From NCBI RefSeq assembly GCF_000143415.4, contig NW_003314319.1:1072235-1136234 (forward strand): a stretch of DNA of 64,000 nucleotides, written 5' to 3'. The position numbers were made by a program, and so were the translations under genes. Below the pieces are notes generated by a model. That model ran no database searches and was not told the DNA's origin. It was given only the letters and a program-made list of their open reading frames with translations. This DNA comes from Selaginella moellendorffii (taxonomy: Eukaryota; Streptophyta; Lycopodiopsida; Selaginellales; Selaginellaceae). Below, in pieces: positions 39,856 through 51,059 of this stretch. The first letter of the stretch is position 1. Every line of letters starts with the position of its first letter.

Positions 39856-42800
39856 TCATACGTCTTCTTCCCCCCCAAAATGACCGGCCTCTGGACGATC
39901 ATGATAGTGGAATAAAACGGGGGTAATTAAGGCATCCACCCGTGGCAAATATACACGGCCATTGTAGTAGAGAATCCCATCCACCAATGAGAAAGGGGCT
40001 TCCATCTGGGCTTGCAAAGAGGCCACCTCAGCATCCTGAGCCTGAGCATGCTCAACCAACTGCCCAAACTCGCTGACCACCTTACTCAAATGATGACAAA
40101 ATCGTGTTCGTAACGTCGTCATATGATGAACACGAGATAAAGCATCTGCCACCACATTTGATTTTCCCGGACGATGCTCAATAGGAAACTCCCCAAACTC
40201 CATGAGTTTGACCATCCAACAAGCTTGCCTAGTGTTCAACTCCTTCTGTGTGAAAAGATACACAAGTGGTTTGTGATCTGTCAACACCACGAACACTGCA
40301 CCATAAAGATAGTGCCGCCACGTCCGCAAAACATGAACAATAGAGAGTAACTCTTGCTCATATGTGGAATAGCGTTGCTCCGCGGAATTCAAAGTTTGAC
40401 TTTCATATGCAATAGGCTGTCCCTCTTGCATGAGAACTCCTCCCAGTGCATAACCACTCGCATCGCATGTCACCTCGTAAGGTTTCGATGGATCAGCAAT
40501 GCGAAGCACTGGAGCCTCGCTCAACAATCGTTTCAGCGCCACAAAACTCTCCTCTTGTGGCGTCTTCCACTCGAATGGCACATTCTTGCGTAACAACTGC
40601 GTCAAAGGAATAGCCACCTCTGCAAACTTATGCTGGAAACATCGGTAGTAACTAGCTATACCAAGAAAACTGCGCAACTCGGCCACTGTAGTCGGTGTAG
40701 GCCAGTTTTCCACCACAGCCACCTTCCTTGGATCCGTCTTGACACCCTTAGATGTCACAATATGGCCTAGATATTCCACCTCTGACTTTGCAAATTCACA
40801 TTTGCTCTTCTTCGCATAAAGTTTGCTGTCTCGGAGTAACAAAAGAACCTTGCGCAAATGCACCCTATGCTCCTCCATATTCTTGCTAAAAACAAGAATA
40901 TCGTTCAAGAAAATCTCCACAAACTCATGAAGATAACGCCCAAATACCTCCATCATCAACCAAGTAAATGTCAAACCAAACGGCATAACGGTAAACTCAA
41001 AATGTCCGAAGCTTGTGTTGAATGCCGTCTTGGAGATAGATGCATCATCCATTGCAATCTGATGATATCCACTCCTCAGATCAATCTTGGTAAACACTCG
41101 TGCTTCACCAAGCTTGTCCAGGATATCATCCACACGTGGCATCGGCATCTTGTCCTTCACTGTCTTCTTGTTTAAAGCACGGTAGTCAATACACATCCGC
41201 ATTGAACCGTCCTTCTTCTTCACAAGCAAGACCGGAGCACCAAACGGAGACTTACTTGGCTGAATAAATCCAAACTCAAGTAACTCTTTGACTTGTCGTT
41301 GAACTTCTTGCTCCTCCGCATAACTTAACCGAAATGGACGCCGGTAAATTGGCCGCGTCCCCGGCTCCAATGTAATCCCATGCTCCACACCTCGTAACGG
41401 AGGTAATCCATGAGGAAGTTCAGATGGAAAAACATCAGAAAACTCATCAAGTACATCCCGTACTGCTGCTTCTCCCCCACACGTGCCTTGGTCCCCCAAG
41501 TCACGAACAAACAGCAAGTAACTTGAAAGTGCTTTTCCATTACGACAAGCCCGCTTCAAAGATGTAGCAGAGAGCATAACAACTGGTGGTTGAACGCCCT
41601 CGCCAAACCACACATCTTTAATGCCACCATATTCCAGCGAGATACGCTTAATGCTCCACTTTATCTCTGGATCCACCTTCACCAACCATGGCATCCCAAG
41701 AATGAGATCCACACGATGGATATCCGCGAGATAAAAAGTCTCCACAAGTGTGGTTTTGCCAACCAACACTTCCAGCCCCTCGACACAAGTATCGAAATGC
41801 TGAGCAGAGGTAGCTGCACCTTCCACTGTGTATGGAAGAACTCCACGTGTGTTCAGGCGATGCTCTGCAACAAACTTTGCCGAAACAAAGTTGTCATCGC
41901 TCCCACTATCCAGTAAAATCCGCACTGGATCGCCACGGAACACGCCCTCCAGCATTAAAGCTGATTCACGCGTATCCTCGAGCTCCATCTTGTTCCACAC
42001 ACAGTTGAGTTGACGAGCAACGATCGAAAGTCTCTTCTGCCGACCGGAATGGTCGTTCTCGTCATCCTCACGCTGTAAAGCTTGCAACTTTTTAGTATCT
42101 GACTTACCGTGAGAAGATGATTGGCCATTCTTCTTGTCCTGCTGCTTGTTCTTCAACTGCGGACAATCAACCTTGTAGTGTCCAAGTTCGCCGCAATGAT
42201 GACAACCTTGTCTATAATTCTTCACAAAGAACTTCTGCTTCTTGGACACCTTTGCATCCGAGGTAGTCACCACTGACTTCAACTTGTGATGCTTGTTCCC
42301 ATCCTTGTGTCCACGGCGATCATCACGACGATTCTCGACAAAAGGACTCCGCGAACGCTTGTGAGACTTGTGCATGTCATTGTTAAGTCGACGAGCCGCA
42401 TCAAAGAGCTCCTCCAAACTCTTTGTAGGCTGAGAATGACGCAAGTGTTGCCGCATGCTCTCACTATGTAGGCCATCAATGAAGTAGGACTTGTTTTGAT
42501 CTAGATCCTTTGTTGGAACACGACTAATCAAGCGAGTAAGCTTCTCAATATAATCCCTGAGCGTCATTTTCCCTTGCTGGAAATGGCGAAGTTCTGTACG
42601 AGCATTCTCCACGTCGTAATGAGGGGCAAAACGTAAACGGAAAGCAGCCTCAAACTCATCCATGGTAGACACTGGTGGTTTCTTATCCGCAACACGGGAC
42701 TCCTCAAGCCAATTCCACCATCGAAGACCTGCATCACGCAAAACCATCGGAATAGCCACTAAAGCCTCTGCATCCGGAGTTCCTCTAGCAGCCAAGAACT

Positions 42801-42882
42801 TCTTCACATTAGCTAGCCAAGCGAGACACTCGTCCACACCACCATCACCGGAAAAGGTTGGAATCTTGAGTCGATCTACCAA
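39856..42882 (-). pseudogene. Gypsy gag-pol polyprotein, RT active site mutated
   Basis: 1008 open codons. Gag spans residues 1-200 (LRWWNWLEE, FRLRFAPHYDVENARTELRH), CCHC knuckle 227-240 (CHHCGELGHYKVDC), protease DSG at 325-327. RT has IDYRALNKKTVKDKMPMPRV and the first catalytic Asp at 601, but the FxDD box reads FLND (658-661) and PFGL is followed by a short TFTW where about four residues are missing. RNase H acidic residues are near 807, 844, 869 and 913. The frame is lost after HFGGEEDV at a C-run (39870-39877); the continuing frame reads GGKKTYELIKRNFYWRNM up to the gap. Structurally complete but not catalytically competent as written. Confidence 0.9.
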
Positions 42883-43022
42883 AGAGGAATAGCCACTAAA
42901 GCCTCTGCATCCGGAGTTCCTCTAGCAGCCAAGAACTTCTTCACATTAGCTAGCCAAGCGAGACACTCGTCCACACCACCATCACCGGAAAAGGTTGGAA
43001 TCTTGAGTCGATCTACCAAAGA
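42749..43022 (-). repeat. 137-bp tandem duplication at the gag start
   Basis: 42749-42885 and 42886-43022 are identical by eye. 137 is not a multiple of three, so gag is split: the upstream copy reads SLVDRLKIPTFSGDGGVDEC to AIPLW then stops, and the downstream copy restarts as MVDRLKIPTF. Could be real or a join artefact. Confidence 0.85.
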
Positions 43023-43093
43023 AGGCTTACTTGGAGCGCTACCCCGTCTAGCCTCGAGTGCCTCAACACACCCACGCATGGTATCCATCATTC

Positions 43094-43486
43094 TGTTAGG
43101 ATCCTATCCCTTACACCCTAAGCCAACTAGCTAAAGGGGTGATCACTTGATTGTAGGGCCCTTTCTTTATCCTATTATCCTGACCTGGTGCCTAACAATC
43201 CTCCCCTCGTCAGGGAATGATCGTCCTCGATCATACTTAGGCCATCCTCCGGTCACCATGGTCCTTCTCTTAGGGTCTACCAAACCTTGGTTCTCCCTCT
43301 AGATTCACCATGTTGAATATTCCTTTAAAATATTTTTGCCCCACTCGTCAGCCACAAGAATCGAACTAGGCTCCGATACCATTGTTAGGATCCTATCCCT
43401 TACACCCTAAGCCAACTAGCTAAAGGGGTGATCACTTGATTGTAGGGCCCTTTCTTTATCCTATTATCCTGACCTGGTGCTTAACA
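43094..43486 (-). mobile_element. TRIM-like unit (two 104-bp LTRs)
   Basis: Two near-identical 104-bp repeats, 43094-43197 and 43383-43486 (TGTTAGGATCC ... TAACA), enclose 185 bp. In minus orientation the internal part starts TGGTATCGGAGCC, a primer-binding site of the tRNA-Met type, and ends with the purine tract GACGAGGGGAGGA. That is the complete plan of a terminal-repeat retrotransposon in miniature. It has no target duplication of its own: CATTC on the left versus ATTTT on the right. Confidence 0.8.
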
Positions 43487-44124
43487 ATTTTGCTCTATCA
43501 GAAATGTATATTGCAACTTTCCATGCCAAGTATATGTGCTAAATGACAATCGTCCAAGGCTCAAAACTCCACTAAAACATAATTGCACTTCAAGACTATT
43601 GCTCAACTAATAAGAACCCTTCCAGACACAAGTATGCATAGAGGTGGATTGCTTGCTTACCACACTCATGCAACACGTACACACTGATCATCGTGTTTCA
43701 TCCTGCTCAATCAAATGCATCTCAATGAGCCCACACTTTCCATACATATAAACTCAACTACTAGAAAGAATTCAAGCACAGATTTACTTGCCCTTGGAGA
43801 GAATCTCCCAGCACAGTGCAAACACCCATGGCCTTCAGAAGAGTGATCTCATTGCCCTCCATGCCTCCAAGGGTGCGAACTCTTACTCCAAGTACGTTTC
43901 TCAGTGGTCGAGGCTTTTGAGAGGTAAAATCGAACCCTATCCTCCTTTTGCCCTTTCTTTTGTCGATCTTCCAGCTCGTAAGTCCTCAAATCCCGAAACG
44001 ATGATGAAAGAATCGCTTGGAACAGGTCCGGAAGTTTCGAATCAAAGAAATGGCAAGGGCGATGGAACAACGAGCGCTGGGGCGTGGGCGATCCGATCGC
44101 GCAGCTCGCCGCCAAGCCCGCTTG

Positions 44125-44665
44125 CAACTACAAGTAGTGTCTATCTGGAGCTGGAGGAGAGCTTGGCGAAGCACTTGGCTGGAGATCTCAGCGAAGAAAC
44201 AGGCATCAACTTCGCGGACAGTCGTGTTTTCAGTCTCAGCCCTGCTCCAAGTCGGGTGTTCGCGTCCTCCTCAGGCTCTCTTTTGCTGGCACACACAGCG
44301 AGCTTGATCTCGGCATCACTTGGACAGCCCCGGTGGATTGGTCTCCGGCTCGGGCTCAGTTCTACACAAGCTGGTACTTGGCTGGCAGCGGGAATGCAAG
44401 GGGATCCATCGTGATTTCGTTTCGGGCAAATGATGGTTCTTCCTGGGACTGTTACTCTCCAGGCATCGAGGCAGGCGAGGATGATACCGAGGTATGTTCG
44501 TTTGAATGGCCACACGCTACAGGTTTCGTTGGATTGCCGAAACGTGGAGTTTTGGGACTGATGAGATTCACACCAGCAGAAGATCGCAAAGCTCCTGTGG
44601 CTGTGGAGATTGCTCTGCGAGTTTCTATTGCAACCCAGGCCATAACTCTTGACGATCCATTACCA
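44125..44665 (+). pseudogene. PIG-T/Gpi16 gene fragment, copy 5 (in A3)
   Basis: Deleted form as in copies 2 and 4 and indistinguishable from copy 4 in its translated pieces. Lacks the IPWFVHLYGH core and last exon. Confidence 0.85.
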
Positions 44666-45096
44666 CGATGATCGATTCACAACCCAAGAGGGGGCTTTGC
44701 CAAGGACGAAACGCCGAGCAGCACGAATGCGGGGGATAATCTCGTCTGGTGGGCGATCTAACAAAAACGCCATGGATTTCGCAAAGACCCCTGTCATATG
44801 GTTCAAGTACATGGTATGATTTTTTTAATACGGGAACCCGGTTGCCGAGATGATGGCTATCAGGTAAGTGTAGAGGTAAACCGTTGTAGAAGACCCGGGT
44901 TCGATGCCGAAGGGTCCACTCAACAAGGACTTTTATGCAAAAATTTTGCTAAATAAGGAGCCATTATTCTGGTTCGCCGGCTCACAAAAACAGCTTAGAC
45001 CAGTCATTTAGGACATCGGTCTCCCAAAACAAACGTTTCGGGTTCGATTCTCTTCCCGATATTTGTAAATACCAAATACTGAATCATCGTCGATCA

Positions 45097-45480
45097 TCAA
45101 TGCGGATGCTCTGGCATCGCGACGCTGGAGTTGCGCAGATTGACGTGGGCAAGCTGGAGACTGCGGCGGCTGTGATAATCCATTTCCTGGCCTATCGGCG
45201 CAGCGGCGGCTCCAGCCCTGGCAGCTGATTCTCTTGTCTCGTCTGATTCCATTGACAAGACATGATCGATCGCAGGCGCTCCTCCTGTCGCTCCTCCTCC
45301 TCCTCGCAGTGTAGCTTTCTCGACGCTGACCTTGTGTTTGGCGCCCTGGCGGCGGGATACGTTTTCAGGGACCAAGGTTGAGAGGTATGAACTTCCAGAG
45401 AAGTAGACTTTGTAAGCTTTCGGTGTGATCTTTCCAGGTTCAGGGCTGTGCTTGGAGCATCGACGCCACACATTCACCAT
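45097..45480 (-). CDS. Unknown ORF of module A (127 codons, A3)
   Basis: Copy of the ORF at 11221-11592 with an in-frame four-codon insertion (GGAP) in the glycine-rich stretch. Identical to the A2 copy (30322-30705). Function unknown. Confidence 0.25.
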   Translation of the reverse strand: MVNVWRRCSKHSPEPGKITPKAYKVYFSGSSYLSTLVPENVSRRQGAKHKVSVEKATLRGGGGATGGAPAIDHVLSMESDETRESAARAGAAAAPIGQEMDYHSRRSLQLAHVNLRNSSVAMPEHPH

Positions 45481-46213
45481 CCATTCCTGTCACGAACAGG
45501 CAATTCCATCCTCAGGCAGCTCAAGTGGACGAAGTTCTCCATGTGCCTGGTGGGTTTGGGGGAATCAAACAAGCCCGCTTTTTCTCGGAGAGACTGCCGT
45601 CCTGCCCGAGCTTGATACTCCTCCCGATTTTAGCACCCAAAAATCACCCCGATTCTTGAGACGCATCAAGGATATTTACTAGCCAGACTTCCATGGTGCA
45701 TTGATCTGCCACAGGAGAACTAAATCTCTCGTACCTCTTGATTATTGCTAGTGAGAGCAGCAGGAGCTTGATGGTGCAGAACTACCACTTTCTGTTCTAT
45801 CTGGAAGCGTCCCAGTTGTCACCGCACCAAATGCCACGAACTTTCAATTGTTATCTAGGGCATAAAATGAGTAACTATCACAAATATTCTTTTGCATAGC
45901 TCGAACCAAGGCACCACTGGACTACTGATCTTTCATAACATTATTAAGAAAGGAAGGCTTTAATGTGAAAAAAGCCTGATCTTGTCCATAACCAATAAGA
46001 GGTGGGAGAGAGGATCAACAAGCAATCCCAAAGTGTATGCGACATTTCTACTTCCATACTTTTTATGCTAGAACCAGTGCATCTTAGATTCTTTGACAAG
46101 GAGAGGCATTAAAATAGCATCAAACTTGTAAATAGGTACTGTGAATCACCTTGACCACATCAAAATAAAAAGTAATACTGTGTTGATCTCCAGAAATTGA
46201 AGAGTAGTATCAA

Positions 46214-47660
46214 TTAAGGCTTTTCATAGATAACAAATTTTCTTGTGATCTCTTTACTCTTTAGTGAAATTCCATAAAATTTTATTTTGCTAAACACTGG
46301 AAATATATATTGTGCCATAACATTAGAAAGATTAGTAATAACTCCTTGTTCTACTATTGAAAAATTATTCAAATATGCCAACAATTTCATAAATGTTATC
46401 ACAACAATATAAATATTTATTAATATGAACATTCATATGAGCTTGTTTTTATTAATATAAGCATTGCTATGAGCTCCTTTTTATAATAAAAGGTCTCCTA
46501 TTATTCTCTCCGTGTCACTTGGGGGGTTCTATGGCTGATGCTGATGCTATTTCTCGAGCTCCTCTTCATTCTTCACTCTCTTCTCATGTTTTTGACGAGC
46601 CTATTCTTCTAGCATCTGTGGATTTTCTAGACGAGGAGGTTACACAATAATGTTCCATATGCCCGCCTAAAATAGGAGAATCATGGTAACCATGGAGAAA
46701 TTGTGGAATTAATATGGAAGGCACCACCAGATGTAAATGATCATCAGAATTTGTCTTTACAAAATAAAGAAGGCCATCTTCATATTTAGGTTATAGTTTA
46801 TAAAGTTTAGTTAGTTAATAACATCTTTTTATGCATTTTTTAGCATAATTAGATAACAATTCCCTCATCCTAATTCAAATAGTTTTCTAAAAACTTGCAA
46901 CATTGTTTAAACAAATAATAAAAACTAAAATCAACTCTCCAAGTAAAGCAGAAACACCAGCACTTGAACAAGAGAAGGAAAAACAATACTCACCTCCCTC
47001 CAGGAGTTACAGTGGAAAAAGTTGGCACTTGTGAAGGCAACATTACCCTTACTATTGTGGAACAGAAGTTCTCCACTTATACATCTTTTGCTTAAAGTTT
47101 CTCCTTATTGCTAGCTTTAGTAGCAAACACAAGAAAGTGTAGCATAGCTTGCAATGCAGCAACTTTGCTACTTCATTTTTGCCAGGATACATGAAAGATA
47201 TAAGAGGTGGGATAGAGGATCAGCAAGCAATCCCAAAGTGTATGCGACATTTCTACTTCCATATTTTTTATGCTAGAACCAGTGCATCTTAGATTCTTTG
47301 ACAAGGAGAGGCACTAAAATAGCATGGGCATCACTTTGACCACATCAAGATAAAAAGTAATACTGTGTTGATCTCCAGAAAATTGAACACTAGTATCAGC
47401 AAGGCTTCTCATAGTTCTTGTATTTCTGGGACATGTGTATAGTGCCATTTATTAAGCTCAATGAGAATAGAATTAACACCTTTAGCCTCATAGAATTTTA
47501 CATTGGTGATTCCACAATGGGTACTAGTATAGGCAAGTTTATCAATTGAACAAAATTTACTCAATTTCTTAGCATTCAAAATTGTTGAGTACATTGTCCT
47601 ATTAAAAGGTGAGCCAAGAAATATATACTTATAGATGGTGTACGTCTTAGTCAAATATAT
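46214..47660 (-). mobile_element. Copia debris, right arm
   Basis: Mirror of 28148-29600: ORF 46432-46214 and copia remnant 47654-47409, both unchanged in protein sequence. Between them lies decayed repeat. Confidence 0.55.
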
Positions 47661-47854
47661 GTTGTTAGTCTTAATATTTATGAATTTGAGATTTTATAGC
47701 CTAATTCAACTGTTTCTTTTTAGATCATTCCATTTAAGGAGGTTTATTTATCCTATGCAAAGATTCTTTTCATTTGGCAAGTAAACATTGTGCCTTCAAA
47801 ATGTTGAAAATGTGTGGTCTTGATATTGCACCAATTGTGGATATACTATTTGGT

Positions 47855-48340
47855 TTATATCCCCTTCCATTTGGAATCTGTGTTGTTGACAAGAGGTGGT
47901 AGCTCGAAGAAAATATTGTTGTAGAAGGATAGAAATTCGCTCACAAGCCTATACAAAAACAAGTGCACGTCAAGTGAATTCGGCGCTGACACTAACATGA
48001 CTTCTCCACTTGAACTAAAAGAGGACGAGAGAATAATGATTAACTCTTGCTTCACATTCACTTTAGCTAGAGCACATTTGGGCACTTTGACTGAAGATCC
48101 AAAAATTTGAATCTCCTTTAACTTAGAATTCTGTAAATCCTATTGTTATCCACCCTTACTTACACCAGAAAGAAGAAACTCTGAGTTTGCAACTATACTG
48201 GTGCTGTTGTGAATCACAACCTTTAAAGAAATAGAGCCAAGACAAAGATTAAAATGTTGACATAACAAACTTTTAGAAATAATATTCTGAGAGAATGAAA
48301 GAAGTGGGTGATCTCGAAAATGAAGAAGAAACCTCTCCAT
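47855..48340 (-). pseudogene. Unknown coding-like fragment, right arm
   Basis: Mirror of 27462-27950 with two or three residue changes (PPLSF to PLLSF, SKFL to SEFL, ELVIIL to ELIIIL). The short intron-like gap is retained. Confidence 0.35.
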
Positions 48341-49185
48341 CCTTTTTAATAGATTTTAGAGTTTTCTCTCTTTATGCTACTTGTAAAAATCTATAGTGAA
48401 ACACAATTGAAATTTAAATAAAGCAATAAGAAAAATATCAACAATGTACAAAATGAATTCAAATTCTATAGTAAATTTAACATGTACAAGTGTGACAATA
48501 TTAATATTACTGTTATCTATTATGATATTTGATGCATGTTATACACATAGATCCAAGGAAGGATTTTCAGCACATGAAGTTTGATAGTTAATAATGATAC
48601 TAGTAATGATATTTTGCTATAGCATGTCAAATGAAGAGATCTAATTTGATTGTGGGTATACGTGATATGTCAAGTTGTCAAATTTTAAGTGGTAGATGAT
48701 AATAAATCTTGTTAAATCTTATTCTTCAATGACAGATTTGATTCGTAGTACAACTCAAGTTTTATCCATAATTGTGAACACTACTCAATGACATTTAAAG
48801 CACGTGCCTATTGTTTAGGATCTAATACAACACAAAATAAATTTCTGGATGAGGATTCATCCATTCATAGATGGATATAGTACAACATATTTTAATGTGC
48901 CTTATTTATACTCTTTAAAGTTCTTGTAACAATTCCAAAATATGTACAAAATATTGATGAGAATGCATCCTTTGTAGATAATTTGTAAAAAAAAATCATA
49001 TCTCTAATAACAGAAATGTTGATAGGTGCTAGTTATATCATCATTAAAATATACAAAATAAAAAAGCATAATTCACATATAATAATAATGATAAGATAAA
49101 ATAAGATCGAAGATATTGTGATGGTTGAGATTTAGGTTATTTGGAATGAACAGCTGGGATGAAAGATTGGTTAGGGTTAGGGGAG
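48341..49185. other. AT-rich, no gene seen
   Basis: Mirror of 26606-27460. Confidence 0.4.
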
Positions 49186-49189
49186 CTAG

Positions 49190-49430
49190 CTGCCATTGCA
49201 CCATAAGTGGAGCGCACAAGAGATCGAGGGATTGAGTGGGAAGGAGATCGAGGGATTAAGCATGCAATAGATCGAGTGATTGAGCACACAAGAGATTGAG
49301 AGATTGAGCGTGGAGCGCACGAGTGTGAGAGATTGAGTGCGGGAGAGTGCAAGAGATGGAGCGCACCAGTATGAACACGAGTTGAGATTGAGAGTGAGAA
49401 AGTGTGAGAAATCTAGCATGATCGAGATAT
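49190..49430. repeat. GA-rich microsatellite tract, right arm
   Basis: GAGATCGAGGGATTGAG-type degenerate repeats upstream of the gene Y start at 49443. Confidence 0.6.
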
Positions 49431-49442
49431 CGGGAGGGAAAG

Positions 49443-50760
49443 ATGCCACCAAGGGTGAGTTTTGATTTGATTTCTTTCACTTCTATTTCTTTATTTTTGC
49501 TTGTTTCTTGATTGTTTCTTCAGGGCCAGCCACCTCAAGCACTTTGGCCACCCAAGGGGCCGAGGTTATTTGAATTACCTTAGCCCCTCGGGCAACCAAA
49601 GTGCTTGAGGTTGAGTCTGGGCCAGCCACCTCGGGCACTTTGGCTACCCAAGGGGCTGAGGTTATTCAAATAACCTCGGCTTGTCAGGCAGCCAAAGTGC
49701 CTGAGGTCAAGCCCAGGCTGGCCACTTCGGGCACTTTGGCTGCCCAAGGGGCTAAGGTTATTCAAATAACCTTGGCCTGTTGGGCAGCCAAAGTGCCTGA
49801 GGTCAAACCCAGGCTGGCCACTTTGGGCATTTCAGTTGCCCAAGGGGCTAAGGTTATTCAAACAACCTCAGCCCCTTGGGCAGCCAAAGTGCCTGAGGTT
49901 GAGCCCAGGCCGGCCACCTCGGGTGGCCAAAGTGCTTGAGGTGGGGTTTGGGCCCACTTGATTTTTTTTTTCTCTTTGACTATTTGAATTTCTTATTATC
50001 TTTATTTAGTTTGACTAACAAAATTTTTCCTCTTGCAAAAAAGAAAAATTGTACCACACAAAACAGTTGTTGGAGCCAAGAAGGCACGAAAAGTTCAATT
50101 CAACACTGCTGACAACATCACGATCGATATATCCATTGGCACATTAATGAAAACACATTTACTTAGAGATCCACCGCCTCCACCACCATCACCTCCACCA
50201 TCACCACCTCCACCATCACCATTGCCACTTCCACCACCACCATCACCACCTCCATCATCGTCATTGCTACCACCACTGCCACTATTGCCTCCACCTCCAC
50301 CGCCACCACCACCAACCCCCACCATCACCACTACTACCTCCACTTTACTCCTCACTAGCCCACCACCAGCACAAATCTCTGAAGTTGGGCAATCTAGTGG
50401 TGTTCACAATAGGGAACCTAAAGTACAACTTGGAGCTGAAAGAGTTGTAGACCTTCCTGACAACGTGGTGGAGGCGCACTTCCAAAAGATTGTTATACGA
50501 ACAAGGGAAAAAGCAGTTCACCAAATACTTGAGGCGCTCAAGTGGCTAGGCCCTTGTGACTTGATCAAAGAGATCCCCCTTTGTCGTTTGTAGCAGACGA
50601 ACTTTGTCCGCACTACATCAAAGTATATCAACTTGAATATATACAGCTTGTTCAAACAGAATGGCCATGCGATAAATATCAGTATGTTTCTAGTCTCGAT
50701 TTGCAAGTCAGGAACAATGGAGATCATTACTATCACACAGTTAGATTGTGAATAGTTGGG
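49443..50760 (+). pseudogene. Unknown proline-rich gene Y, right-arm copy
   Basis: Four codons (MPPR) at 49443-49454 are followed by a well-formed 69-nt intron 49455-49523 (GTGAGT...TTCTTCAG), then the 96-bp minisatellite, which is open as 32-residue repeats at 49601-49939. A further spacer with TTTCTCTTTGAC leads to the main ORF 50033-50593: KKRKIVPHKTVVGAKKARKV-type basic start, Pro-rich middle, EAHFQKIVIRTREKAVHQIL end. Downstream NFVRTTSKYINLNIYSLFKQ and GTMEIITITQLDCE are readable after the stop. The reading frame through exon 2 is not continuous, so either more introns exist or it is decayed. Confidence 0.45.
49520..49945. repeat. Hairpin-forming 96-bp minisatellite, right arm
   Basis: Same array as 25950-26285 with one additional unit. 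Cores read AAGGTTATTCAAATAACCTT or close variants. The encoded frame has 112 codons against 80 on the left, a difference of exactly 32 codons. Confidence 0.88.
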
Positions 50761-51059
50761 ATCTTATTTAGAGGAGGAAGTCCCTGAAATTTGATAACAT
50801 GCTTATTAGACATCCTAAGGCTCGACAACTTGTGAGGACAATATTCCAAACTATTGATAGTAACCACTAATATAAGGCTTGGATGAAGTGTATCAAAGAT
50901 CATTTTCTCAATGATCCCATCTACCATATCAACGTTCCAGTCAGCATGTCTATGCAAGGGGACCTTTGGATGTCAATAAACTTATCTTGTCCTGCCAAAA
51001 GATCAATGCGCAAGTTTTATAATTTTACCTCCAACTTGTAAATGACTAATTTTTTTATT

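Larger units (their letters stand above)
38396..43486 (-). mobile_element. Chimeric Ty3/gypsy element with unlike ends
   Basis: Inserted in A3 with a 5-bp target duplication ATTTT (38391-38395 and 43487-43491); the uninterrupted site is seen at 9613 and 32320. In minus orientation it starts with a TRIM-like unit (43486-43094), then gag-pol, and ends with a 249-bp LTR (38644-38396). The two terminal LTRs share only TGTTA.GATCC starts and TAACA ends. It has a polypurine tract (38645-38660) beside the 3' LTR and a 100-N gap in the integrase. The left arm lacks it, so it inserted after the palindrome formed or was lost from the other arm. Confidence 0.88.
36361..46200 (+). repeat. Module A, copy A3 (interrupted)
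   Basis: Direct copy of A1, split by a 5.09-kb retrotransposon at 38396-43486 flanked by ATTTT. Contains L-family (37180-37560), AT-rich part, unknown fragment (43788-44125), PIG-T fragment, tRNA-like segments (44830-45070), 127-codon ORF (45097-45480, minus) and aspartic-protease-like piece. A2-specific changes are shared, placing the A2/A3 split after the A1 split. Confidence 0.85.

Noticed and set aside
38870-41175. Plus-strand ORFs across the gypsy element
   Set aside because: Antisense shadows of the minus-strand polyprotein.
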